From Pseudomonadales bacterium (lineage in GTDB: Bacteria > Pseudomonadota > Gammaproteobacteria > Pseudomonadales > Ketobacteraceae), in NCBI GenBank assembly GCA_002708905.1, contig PAPM01000035.1, positions 248,001 through 312,000 on the forward strand: DNA of 64,000 nt, read 5' to 3'. The notes under the pieces are model-generated. The model saw nothing but the letters and a program-made list of their open reading frames with translations, was not told the origin of the DNA and made no database searches. The number at the start of each line of letters is the position of its first letter. The stretch's first letter is position 1. The translations under genes and the position numbers were made by a program. Of this stretch, positions 46,351 through 54,561 are shown piece by piece.

Positions 46351-46436
46351 AAGGGGGCGCCCGCTAATTCAAACGGGCGTATTATAGGAGAGAAGTAAAA
46401 CAAAACCAACGCATTGCACGGAAATCAATGTTTCAT

Positions 46437-48194
46437 TTAGTTGCGGGAACTAATGAGCTTTGGCTTCTCTTCACGAAGCGGAAGCTCGATCAGGCCCTCC
46501 AGCGTGGCATCCATAAACCAGCCGGTATGGCTGAAACGGTATTGGTTGTGGTAGCCGAAAAGCCAGGTGCCCACAATGTCGCCGGGTTCCAGGCGGGTGC
46601 TGATGGCCATCAAATCCGTGCTGTGGTCGCCACTGCCACGCAAGGGGGTGACCTGGTCGCTGATGAGTTCGTAATAGCGTCCGTTAGCCCGTTTAACCGC
46701 TACCCCGAGAAAGACCATCGGGTCAGCTTCTGTCGACTGCAAATGGCCGTTGAAGAGGGGTATGCCCACCAGGTCCTGCTCTGTTTCAGCCACATACAGT
46801 GGGGTGAACGCCGGCCGCAAGGCACTTGAACCTCCAGTGCTGACCAGTTCGGGGGTGCGGTTGGTGGGGATGAACCAGCCCATGAAACGCTCCAGGGGCC
46901 AGAGTGGTGCTTCAAAGAAACCGGTAAAACCGGAGCTGATCCGGGTCGGGTTGATTCTGAATTCGCGGCCGCCGCGGGGAATCCGATCCAGGACAATACC
47001 GCGCCGGTAGTCCTGGGTAAGGCAGATGCCCGGAATGTAGTGGGCTTTATCGGTTTCATGTTTGAGCTTTTCATCAAGCCAGTCCAGTACCGCCAGGTTT
47101 AGGTCCAGTGTGGTGTTATCACAGTGGACTTCGGCCTCCACCTCGTAGCCCGGGGTAGGGAAAGACCATTGGGTAAACGGCAGTAGATGTCCGCCCTGAG
47201 TTCCAATCAACCGTATATCCCCGCCATTTTTGCTCAGGCATTCCATATTGCCCACGGCTTCATTGATGGGGAACGCCACATCCCGAAAGCCCTGGATGAG
47301 CAGGGTGTCCACCTTGGTGTTTTGATACTCAGGACAGTAGGTCTTGGGGGATCTGGCCTTCAGGTAGGTTTCGATCTTTGGGCCCAGGCTGCCATCCCGC
47401 GCCTGCCAGTAGGATTCGTTAATGATGGGGTCCATGGAGCCTGGGTTGAGTACGTTGTTCACCAGCAACAGGGTGGATAACCAGCCGCTCTTGGGAACCT
47501 GATTGGGTGCCAGGCTGTAGGGAAAGTCGAACCAGGTGGTAATGGGGATCATGGTATCGATGCGGGGTTCCACCCGGGAGGCCAGCAGCATGGCGCCGCC
47601 GCCGTAACTTTCACCTATGGTGCCGATTAACGGGTCCTCGTCCTGATCCCGGCTGATGCGCACCAGGTTTTCCAGCGACCAGTCGATCACCGTGCTCAAA
47701 TCCCGTACCTCATGATCCGGTGACATCAAACGGTTGGTACCCTCGCTGTCGCCGTGTCCCCTTTGGTCGTAGCTCACCACCCAATAGCCCCTGTGCCAGG
47801 CCGCCAGGGCGGCTTCGCCGCTGAAAACCAATTGTCCGTAAACACTGATGGGGCCGGACATGCGGAAGACACCGAAACCATGGCTGTGTACCAGCAGCGG
47901 GGCTGTCTGGCCAGGCTTCAGGGCCGGTTGGAACACTGTGGCGCGCAGCTGCTTGCCGTCGTGGGTGGTAATGGAGACATCGTAGTAATCCGCAGAAATG
48001 GAGCGGGTTTCTCTCAGGTAGTCGGGGCCTTTAGCTGGAATGCTGGAACAGGCTGAAAGCCAGATCAGGCATAGTGCCAGGAGTAACTTTCTGATTTTTG
48101 TCGAATTAAACCGGAGGAAGCCGGGATTCGTCCTGAATGAGCCATCATCCGGTAGCGGCATCTGATACGGTCTGGTTGGGGCTGACATGGGCAA
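46437..48194 (-). CDS. S15-like alpha/beta hydrolase lipoprotein
   Basis: A 585-residue predicted exported hydrolase. A long polar N-terminus of about 32 residues precedes a hydrophobic stretch and lipobox-like LIWLSACSS. The hydrolase core has LLVHSHGFGVFR, SYDQRGHGDSEG (as in CocE/S15 enzymes), the nucleophile elbow GTIGESYGGGAMLL, and the histidine probably in GTQGGHLLPFTQW. The C-terminal 200 residues look like the beta-rich domain of X-Pro dipeptidyl-peptidase-like esterases. Substrate unknown; an ester or acyl-peptide is plausible. A shorter start near MPLPDDGSF would give a more normal signal peptide. Divergent from the FadL gene. Confidence 0.8.
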   Translation of the reverse strand: MPMSAPTRPYQMPLPDDGSFRTNPGFLRFNSTKIRKLLLALCLIWLSACSSIPAKGPDYLRETRSISADYYDVSITTHDGKQLRATVFQPALKPGQTAPLLVHSHGFGVFRMSGPISVYGQLVFSGEAALAAWHRGYWVVSYDQRGHGDSEGTNRLMSPDHEVRDLSTVIDWSLENLVRISRDQDEDPLIGTIGESYGGGAMLLASRVEPRIDTMIPITTWFDFPYSLAPNQVPKSGWLSTLLLVNNVLNPGSMDPIINESYWQARDGSLGPKIETYLKARSPKTYCPEYQNTKVDTLLIQGFRDVAFPINEAVGNMECLSKNGGDIRLIGTQGGHLLPFTQWSFPTPGYEVEAEVHCDNTTLDLNLAVLDWLDEKLKHETDKAHYIPGICLTQDYRRGIVLDRIPRGGREFRINPTRISSGFTGFFEAPLWPLERFMGWFIPTNRTPELVSTGGSSALRPAFTPLYVAETEQDLVGIPLFNGHLQSTEADPMVFLGVAVKRANGRYYELISDQVTPLRGSGDHSTDLMAISTRLEPGDIVGTWLFGYHNQYRFSHTGWFMDATLEGLIELPLREEKPKLISSRN

Positions 48195-48291
48195 TAAAAC
48201 CTGAATTCTGTGTTTTGTTTTCGTATATGTTCGCTTTGGTGGTTCAGTGGGTGTTGCCCGCTCTTGTTGAACCCAATTAGTTAAAAATACA

Positions 48292-48321
48292 TTGTGGTGA
48301 AACTATAAACGAAAATATAAT
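48292..48321 (+). promoter_or_regulatory. Candidate promoter of the FadL-like gene
   Basis: TTGTGG and a perfect TATAAT with an 18-bp spacer in the AT-rich gap between divergent hydrolase and porin genes. The leader would be about 65 bases. The surrounding bases contain several TTCG/CGAA repeats. Confidence 0.45.
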
Positions 48322-48391
48322 GTTCGAAAATGACTTGAATCGAATATTTTGTGTTCGTGTCTCGCATCCGGCGATAACCGAGTAGTTCCTT

Positions 48392-50044
48392 ATGAGCCCA
48401 AATTTGCTGCGCGCCTCTTGTCTGGCTGGGGTTTGCGCTTTTTTGTCCAGTCACGCCCAGGCCCAGCTGGCGCAGAATATTTTCATCGGTAACCCAAAGG
48501 CGTTGGCTTTGGGCAACGCCGTTACCGCGGATCCCCCCGGTATTGATGCCATTCACTTCAATCCTGCGGGTTTGGCGTTATTGAAAGGCCGTCAATACGA
48601 GATCAAGGGTATTGCCGGGCACATCTCTCTCGAGGCCGAATTCCAACCGGGCCCCCAACTCCAGTCTGCCTTCGAGCAGTTTCCCGATATCCTGTCTGAC
48701 CCCGTCGTTAATGGGCAAACCAGTGAAATCTCAGGTACGTCCGTCATGCTGCCGTTCTTTGGACTTACCGACTTGCCCGCTTTGGTGGCGGCGCTGGGGG
48801 GAGCCAGTTATGAGGTGGAGGAACAGAATATGGTGCTGGCGACCGGCGTTTTTGCCCCAATGTTGTTAGGGCTCAATCGGGATGAGAATGATCCAGGCAT
48901 CTATTCCGGGGAAGACGTGGGAATTACCCGCCTAACCTACTTTGCACCATCCGTGGGTTATCGGATCAGCGATAAGGTCTACGTGGGAGCAGCCCTAAAC
49001 TTCTCTTACGTGGGGGTCGGGTTGAATTTCGATATGCGCTTGCCCAATTTTACCTTCGGTGCATTTGATACCCTGCAGCAGGGTGGCTGTTTTGCCGATA
49101 CCGGTGACATCATCAGTAACCCGCTCAACGATATTATTTGTCCCAGGGATCTGGCAGACCCGTCGCGGCTGTCTCCGTTTCAGGCCATGGCCTTTATCGA
49201 ATCTGAATTTGAACGACCTCTGTCCACCACTTTCAATGTGGGAGTGCTGTGGGAGGTGGAGCCATGGTTGAGCCTGGGGGCGGTGTATATGAGCGGGGCG
49301 CGGGACCGCATTGAGGGGGATGTGAGAATTGAGTACTCCCCCGGTGTGCAGGGCTTTGTGAACAATCTGGCGCAGGATTCTTCAATTGTCGGAATGATTG
49401 CCCGCGGTATCGGGGTGAACGAGATCGCGGTGGATGAAACGCCCGCCAGCCTGGTGCTGGAATATCCACAGCATTTTTCCATCGGGGCTTCCATCAAGGT
49501 CACGCCCCGGCTTAAAACCAATATTGATATCAAGTGGACGGATACGGCCGTGTGGGACGAATGGGATATCCAGTTTGAAAAGCCCGCCCAATTCCTTGGT
49601 GTCTTAGGCAGTATCGTTGATCTGCTGGATCAGGGTACCACTGGTGGTGATATCAGTGCAGACGGGTTGCTGCTGCCCCGTGGTTATGAAAGCGTCTGGA
49701 CCTGGGCGATTGGTTTCGAATATCAATACAGCAACCGTTTGGCACTCCGTTTGGGGTACGAGCCTCGGGGTGACTCCATTCCTGATGATAAGCGGGACCT
49801 TTTCATCCCGTTGGGTGATACCAAATTGTATTCGGGCGGCTTTTCCTATCATTGGTCGCAGGATACCTTTATAGAAGGCGCGCTTGGCTTTATTCATTCA
49901 GAACAGGACATTCCGTCCAACAGCAGCACCAACGCAACTTCGACGGCCATAGATAACTTTATCTATAACCCCTACGCCGGCTACGATATGAAAACGGAGC
50001 TTACGGTTGTAGTGGGCGAAATCAGCATTCGATCCACCTTTTGA
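48392..50044 (+). CDS. FadL/OmpP1-family outer-membrane transporter
   Basis: A 550-residue outer-membrane beta-barrel of the FadL/TodX group that takes up fatty acids or other hydrophobic compounds. The signal peptide MSPNLLRASCLAGVCAFLSS ends near AQA. The mature start has the hatch motif region IFIGNPKALALGNAV and HFNPAGLALL (NPAG). Later strands have alternating aromatic residues, and the chain ends in GEISIRSTF with the terminal phenylalanine used by the BAM complex. At 550 residues it is about 100 longer than E. coli FadL. It stands alone with its own promoter and terminator. Confidence 0.92.
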   Translation: MSPNLLRASCLAGVCAFLSSHAQAQLAQNIFIGNPKALALGNAVTADPPGIDAIHFNPAGLALLKGRQYEIKGIAGHISLEAEFQPGPQLQSAFEQFPDILSDPVVNGQTSEISGTSVMLPFFGLTDLPALVAALGGASYEVEEQNMVLATGVFAPMLLGLNRDENDPGIYSGEDVGITRLTYFAPSVGYRISDKVYVGAALNFSYVGVGLNFDMRLPNFTFGAFDTLQQGGCFADTGDIISNPLNDIICPRDLADPSRLSPFQAMAFIESEFERPLSTTFNVGVLWEVEPWLSLGAVYMSGARDRIEGDVRIEYSPGVQGFVNNLAQDSSIVGMIARGIGVNEIAVDETPASLVLEYPQHFSIGASIKVTPRLKTNIDIKWTDTAVWDEWDIQFEKPAQFLGVLGSIVDLLDQGTTGGDISADGLLLPRGYESVWTWAIGFEYQYSNRLALRLGYEPRGDSIPDDKRDLFIPLGDTKLYSGGFSYHWSQDTFIEGALGFIHSEQDIPSNSSTNATSTAIDNFIYNPYAGYDMKTELTVVVGEISIRSTF

Positions 50045-50054
50045 TCATCTGGTT

Positions 50055-50080
50055 GGCACCTTTAAGGTGCCTTTTGTGTT
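50055..50080 (+). terminator. Intrinsic terminator after FadL-like gene
   Basis: GGCACC pairs with GGTGCC around TTTAA and is followed by TTTTGTGTTTTT. Confidence 0.7.
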
Positions 50081-50131
50081 TTTGGTGATTCAAAATTGAT
50101 GCGTAGTGTTCACGTGGTTCTTACGGTGTTA

Positions 50132-50145
50132 GTTCAATCGTGAAC
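50132..50145 (+). promoter_or_regulatory. Palindrome, possible enhancer site for sigma-54 promoter
   Basis: GTTCA-ATCG-TGAAC is a 14-bp palindrome. A further half, GTTCACG, lies at 50108. The palindrome centre is about 100 bp upstream of the sigma-54-like elements, the usual distance for an enhancer-binding activator. Confidence 0.45.
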
Positions 50146-50230
50146 TGATTTGGTGATTGTTGTGGTGCATGCCGCTTTTAATCGGTGCATATGAGCCGCT
50201 TTTGCTGGCGTTTTTAATGGGTTTTTGATT

Positions 50231-50247
50231 TTGGCACAGCTCTTGTA
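50231..50247 (+). promoter_or_regulatory. Sigma-54-like (-24/-12) promoter
   Basis: TTGGCACAGCTCTTGTA matches the pattern TTGGCAC-N5-TTGC(A/T) except for one base in the -12 element (GT in place of GC). The -24 half is perfect. It lies 36 bp before the start codon of the redox operon. Confidence 0.55.
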
Positions 50248-50282
50248 CAGGGAACACCAATTACAAGCGATAGCGAGTTGTC

Positions 50283-52301
50283 ATGGCCGAACCCCAATTG
50301 AAAACGCCCTGGGCTGAAGAATCTGTATCAGATCCCATTGCTTCTGTTGGTTTGGATCACCGTAAGGTATTGGTGATCATCGGCAGCGGTCCGGTGGGCG
50401 TGCAATTTGCGCAGGAGTTGATTAACCGGGGTTATCCGGGAATCATCAAGCTGTTTGGCGACGAGCCCTGGCGGCCCTACAACCGCATTCAATTGTCTTC
50501 TTTGGTGGCGGGAGAAGTCCGCTACAACGATATTCTGTTTCCGGAAATCCGGGATGACCGTGACCATTTTCATTTTCTCAATCGTCGTGTGGTGCAAATC
50601 GATCACGACAAGCGTGCGCTGCTGGATGAAAAGGGCGTCACCCATCGATTCGACCATCTTGTATTTGCCACCGGCTCCAATCCCTGGATCCCGAATGTGC
50701 GAGGTATCGAGCTTCCCGGAGTCTATGTTTTTCGTGACCTGAATGATGCCCAGCTGTTGATGGCGCGCAGTGTGCGTACCCGGCGTACGGTGGTGGTGGG
50801 GGGTGGCTTATTGGGTGTGGAAGCCGCCCGCGCCATGCAACGCAATAACACCCAGGTGGTCTTGGTACATCAAAGCAACCGCTTGATGAATCGGCAGTTG
50901 GACGTGGAAGGCGGCGCCATACTAAAACGTACCCTGGAAGGGTATGGCATAGAAGTGTTCCTTAATTCCGGCGTAAGAAACCTGGTTGGTGAGCGCAATG
51001 TGAATGCGGTGGAGTTGCGTAACGGCCAAACCATCGAATGCGACACGGTAATCTTTGCCACCGGCATACAGCCAAATGTGGAATTAGCCCGCAGTTCCGG
51101 CGTGAAAGTAGCGCGGGGCATTCAGGTTAATGACGATTTGAGCACCAATCTGGAAAACGTATTCGCGGTGGGGGAGTGTGCAGAGCATCGCGGTGAAATC
51201 TATGGGTTGTTGGCACCCGGGTTGGAGCAGGCGGCGATCCTGGCGGATCGTTTGTGTGAGGGTAACGCAACCTATCAGGGCTCCATTGCAGCAACGCAAC
51301 TAAAAATTCTGGATCTGCCGATCTTTACTATTGGTTGGATCAGCGATGAATACGAAAATCAGATTGATCAGACGCTCACGTTCCACAACGAGAACGGCGA
51401 TTACCGCAAACTCTTTCTGAAACGCAATCGCCTGAAAGGCTTTGTTGCCGTTGGGCGTTGTGACGAGCGTAGCCGGTTGCAGCAGGCGGTGGTGAATGAA
51501 CAGCGCATTTATCCCTGGCAAATAGCCCGCTTCAAGAAGGAAGGTCGCATCTGGCCCCAGGAAGACACTGAACACGTTAGGGAATGGCCTGCATCTGCCA
51601 TAGTCTGCAATTGTCGGGCTGTGGACAAGGGAACCCTGGTGGAAGCGCAGCTGCAAGGGTGTCAAACCGTTGAGGCACTGGCTCAGTGCACTGGTGCTTC
51701 AACGGTGTGTGGTTCCTGCAAACCATTGTTGGCGGATCTGGCTGGCGCTCCATTCGAACCGGAGCCCGTGGTTGCATCCGGCAAGCCGCTGATCGCCATC
51801 GTCGCAATAAGCCTGCTGTTGGTGGTGGCGCATTTCCTGTTGCCGGCACCGGTTTATTCTGAAAGCTTTCAATCCGCCACCTGGCTTGAGTCCTTCTGGA
51901 CCGATGCCCTGTTAAAACAGATCACCGGTTTTACCATGTTGGGGATCAGTGTGGCGGGTATTTTTATTTCTTTGCGTAAGCGCGTTAAAAAATTCACATT
52001 GGGCGGCTTCCCCTGGTGGCGTTTTGTTCATACCGTGCTGGGTGTTTTGGCATTGATCATTCTCTATTTGCACACCGGCTTCTCCCTCGGCGATAACATT
52101 AATCAGTATCTGATGCTGGATTTCCTGTTATTGGCGTTGGTGGGGGCCTTCGCCGGTTTGGTGATTGGTGGGGAACGCTATACGAAAATGGGTTATACCG
52201 GAAAGCAAATGCGACAGTGGTTCACCCATGCTCACATTATCTTGTTTTGGCCCTTGCCCGTGTTGTTGGGCTTTCATGTGTTGAGCGTGTATTTCTTCTG
52301 A
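50283..52301 (+). CDS. NirB-like FAD/[2Fe-2S] oxidoreductase fused to a dihaem membrane domain
   Basis: A 672-residue fusion. Residues 30-420 are a pyridine nucleotide-disulfide oxidoreductase module as in the N-terminal half of NirB: FAD site VIIGSGPVGVQFAQEL, NAD(P) site VVVGGGLLGVEAARAM, and FAD site VFAVGECAEHRG. A BFD-type [2Fe-2S] domain follows, with C442, C444, C476 and C479. Five hydrophobic helices make up residues 505-672. Two of them carry His pairs exactly 14 residues apart (H583/H597 and H651/H665), the spacing that holds two stacked b haems in ferric reductase and cytochrome b families. The siroheme part of NirB is absent. It should move electrons from cytosolic NAD(P)H to the periplasmic side. 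First gene of a three-gene operon. Confidence 0.85.
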   Translation: MAEPQLKTPWAEESVSDPIASVGLDHRKVLVIIGSGPVGVQFAQELINRGYPGIIKLFGDEPWRPYNRIQLSSLVAGEVRYNDILFPEIRDDRDHFHFLNRRVVQIDHDKRALLDEKGVTHRFDHLVFATGSNPWIPNVRGIELPGVYVFRDLNDAQLLMARSVRTRRTVVVGGGLLGVEAARAMQRNNTQVVLVHQSNRLMNRQLDVEGGAILKRTLEGYGIEVFLNSGVRNLVGERNVNAVELRNGQTIECDTVIFATGIQPNVELARSSGVKVARGIQVNDDLSTNLENVFAVGECAEHRGEIYGLLAPGLEQAAILADRLCEGNATYQGSIAATQLKILDLPIFTIGWISDEYENQIDQTLTFHNENGDYRKLFLKRNRLKGFVAVGRCDERSRLQQAVVNEQRIYPWQIARFKKEGRIWPQEDTEHVREWPASAIVCNCRAVDKGTLVEAQLQGCQTVEALAQCTGASTVCGSCKPLLADLAGAPFEPEPVVASGKPLIAIVAISLLLVVAHFLLPAPVYSESFQSATWLESFWTDALLKQITGFTMLGISVAGIFISLRKRVKKFTLGGFPWWRFVHTVLGVLALIILYLHTGFSLGDNINQYLMLDFLLLALVGAFAGLVIGGERYTKMGYTGKQMRQWFTHAHIILFWPLPVLLGFHVLSVYFF

Positions 52302-52349
52302 TGGTTTGTTGTTGATGGCTGGATGTAGAAGGTTAACTGAGGGGTCGCT

Positions 52350-53756
52350 GTGAAAAAAGGTGTTAAGGGGGGAGTGAAAAAGGTAACCCTGTTTTATTCC
52401 CTGCTGACAATAGTGGTTTTGGCGATGGCAGGCATTTGGGGTTATGAACTATTTGTGCAACCGGAAAAAGAGACCTTCCTGATAGGGAAGACCTCAGACG
52501 GGCATCATCAGATAGAACTGGCCTGTGGAACCTGTCACCAATCTCCTTTTGGTGGAGGAGAAGTTTTGCAGGATGCCTGTATGGGGTGTCATGCCAAAGA
52601 ATTAAAGGCAGCCCATGATTCTCATCCGAAGTCGAAGTTTACCGATCCGCGAAATGCAGATCGGTTGGAGCAGATAGATGCACGTTATTGCATCGCCTGT
52701 CACCGGGAGCATCAACCGGACATTACCCGGGAGATGGGCGTGACCCTGGCCACGGATTTTTGTGTGGCCTGTCACCTGGATATTGCAGAAGACAGACCGT
52801 CCCATGAAGGCATGGAATTCGATACCTGCGCTTCTGCCGGTTGCCACAATTTTCACGACAACCGGGCTCTGTACGAAGACTTTTTGCTGCAGCATGTGGA
52901 TGAGCCGGATTTTGCGGCGCAACCGGTGATTGCCGCTCTTAAAGATTATGTGAATCAACCAGTGGTGAAGAAAGTGGCTCCGCAACCCGATTACCCGGAG
53001 CAATCCTTCCAGGTAGGTGAGATCGAACAGGAGTGGTTGCACAGCGCTCATGCCACCGAGGAAAGTAATTGTTCGGCCTGTCATGGTGAAGGCGAAGCCT
53101 TTACTGCTCAACCGGACCCGCTGGTATGTGTGGATTGTCATCAGCCACAGGCGCAGGGTTTTCTGATTGGCAAGCATGGCATGCGGTTGGCGATCAAGCG
53201 TGATACGGTGGAATCGTTCCCCCTGAATGCATCCGTTAAATCGCTGATGAAACCGGAGCAGCGTCTGTTGACACCAATGACTCCGGAGCAGGGCCGACTG
53301 CCTTTCAAGGCCGAGTCACATGGTGCAGAACTCACCTGTAACAGTTGTCATGGCGCTCACGAGTATACCTTAGGCGTTAGTGCCTCAGTGGATGCCTGCA
53401 TGGGCTGTCACGATGATGAGCACACCAATCAATACAAGGCGTCGCCCCACTATGCGCTGGTGCTGAGAGAAGCCGCTGGAGAATTGCCGGCCGGAAGCGG
53501 GGTGACCTGCGCGACCTGCCATATGCCGAAACTGGAGAGTGAGGCGGAGCCCGGCGTGTTCCGGACCTTGCATAACCAGAACGATAATTTGAGACCGAAT
53601 GAGAAAATGATTCGAACCGTATGTCTTGATTGCCACGGATTGCAATTTGCGTTGGATGCCTTGGCGGATCCGGCGTTGATTGACAATAACTTCCAGGGGC
53701 AGTCCAAGGTTTCCATTGATTCCATAAAAATGGCAATACAGAGAGTGAAGGAGTGA
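52350..53756 (+). CDS. Membrane-anchored multihaem cytochrome c
   Basis: A 468-residue cytochrome. An uncleaved-looking N-terminal helix (about 12-34) would anchor it to the periplasmic face of the inner membrane. Ten CxxCH sites are visible (CGTCH, CMGCH, CIACH, CVACH, CSACH, CVDCH, CNSCH, CMGCH, CATCH, CLDCH) and an eleventh, CASAGCH, has the CX4CH spacing known from some cytochromes c3. It therefore may bind up to 11 haems. Many free histidines could be distal ligands. The GTG start follows GAGGGG. It lies 48 bp after the fusion oxidoreductase and 3 bp before the DUF3365 gene, and probably takes electrons from the dihaem domain. The final acceptor is unknown. Confidence 0.9.
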   Translation: MKKGVKGGVKKVTLFYSLLTIVVLAMAGIWGYELFVQPEKETFLIGKTSDGHHQIELACGTCHQSPFGGGEVLQDACMGCHAKELKAAHDSHPKSKFTDPRNADRLEQIDARYCIACHREHQPDITREMGVTLATDFCVACHLDIAEDRPSHEGMEFDTCASAGCHNFHDNRALYEDFLLQHVDEPDFAAQPVIAALKDYVNQPVVKKVAPQPDYPEQSFQVGEIEQEWLHSAHATEESNCSACHGEGEAFTAQPDPLVCVDCHQPQAQGFLIGKHGMRLAIKRDTVESFPLNASVKSLMKPEQRLLTPMTPEQGRLPFKAESHGAELTCNSCHGAHEYTLGVSASVDACMGCHDDEHTNQYKASPHYALVLREAAGELPAGSGVTCATCHMPKLESEAEPGVFRTLHNQNDNLRPNEKMIRTVCLDCHGLQFALDALADPALIDNNFQGQSKVSIDSIKMAIQRVKE

Positions 53757-53759
53757 TCC

Positions 53760-54341
53760 ATGAAAGCAACTAAACTTTGGGGTTCAGTACTGTTGGCCGG
53801 TTCTGTAGCATTGACTGCGGGCTGTGGCGGTGAAGAGAAGGCAGCCGGGGTTGATCCTCAGGTTATGGCGGATGCCCTGTTCGCCGTAATGGCGTCTGAC
53901 CGGGCCAACTATACTAAATTGATCATCAAGCGACTGGGCGGCGAAGCCGGTTTCATCAAGCCTGATGAGCATTGGGAGGATCTGGACAATGGTGCGCCTC
54001 TGCCGGCCCAGATGTTCCGCTTCGGCGCAGAAGCGGTAGCGGAGCGCACGGATGCGTTTACCTATTCTTTGCAGTCCCTTTGGCCTATCAACAAACAGAA
54101 TGCGCCGCGAACTGAGGTAGAGAAAACCGGGCTTCAGTACATCGTCGATAATCCAGGCAAGAACTACTACGGTGAGGAAGAATTGGGTGGGGTTAAGTAT
54201 TACACCGCTGTCTATCCGGATGTTGCCGTGGCCACGCCCTGTGTGGATTGCCACAACAAGCACAAAGATTCGCCCCGAACCGACTTCAAGATCGGTGACA
54301 CCATGGGCGGTGTTGTCGTGCGAATCCCGGTCAAGGGCTAA
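53760..54341 (+). CDS. DUF3365 (Tll0287-like) monohaem lipoprotein
   Basis: A 193-residue predicted lipoprotein. The signal MKATKLWGSVLLAGSVALTA ends in the lipobox LTAGC. The mature part is a DUF3365 domain, known as a haem-binding PAS-like module in Tll0287. GLQYIVDNPGKNYYGEEE and the haem site TPCVDCHNKH near the C-terminus are visible. With no Asp at +2 it should go to the outer membrane, so it could accept electrons from the multihaem cytochrome across the periplasm, or act as a redox sensor. Third gene of the operon, 3 bp after the cytochrome. Confidence 0.87.
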   Translation: MKATKLWGSVLLAGSVALTAGCGGEEKAAGVDPQVMADALFAVMASDRANYTKLIIKRLGGEAGFIKPDEHWEDLDNGAPLPAQMFRFGAEAVAERTDAFTYSLQSLWPINKQNAPRTEVEKTGLQYIVDNPGKNYYGEEELGGVKYYTAVYPDVAVATPCVDCHNKHKDSPRTDFKIGDTMGGVVVRIPVKG

Positions 54342-54401
54342 GTCCGGCCTATTCTGTCCATTCGAATTTGACCGCTCATAACCGTTTATAAAAGACCGCT
54401 C

Positions 54402-54437
54402 CGCAATACCGCGCGACCCCAGGGCGCTGGTATTGCG
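54402..54437 (+). terminator. Terminator-like hairpin after the redox operon
   Basis: CGCAATACC and GGTATTGCG form perfect 9-bp arms with an inner GCGC/GCGC pair. The following bases are only weakly T-rich (TGTTT), so efficiency is uncertain. Confidence 0.5.
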
Positions 54438-54471
54438 TGTTTCCCGGCCATAGCTTAAGCAACAGCCTTAT

Positions 54472-54499
54472 TGGGTTGTCGTGCTGAATCCCCTATACT
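54472..54499 (+). promoter_or_regulatory. Candidate glnS promoter
   Basis: TTGGGT and TATACT with a 16-bp spacer, about 60 bp before the glnS start codon. Confidence 0.45.
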
Positions 54500-54561
54500 A
54501 CGCGGCAGAAGTGTAGCCGCCGGTTTCGTACCGGTGCATTAGACGGGATTAATGAGACCTT

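Noticed and set aside
46358-46379. CGCCCG/CGGGCG hairpin as a terminator
   Set aside because: A 6-bp stem with a 10-base loop and no T-run on either strand.
44695-46398. 567-codon open frame on the plus strand across ETF-QO
   Set aside because: It is antisense to a clear ETF-QO gene and its translation has no recognisable domain; codon bias of the real gene explains its length.
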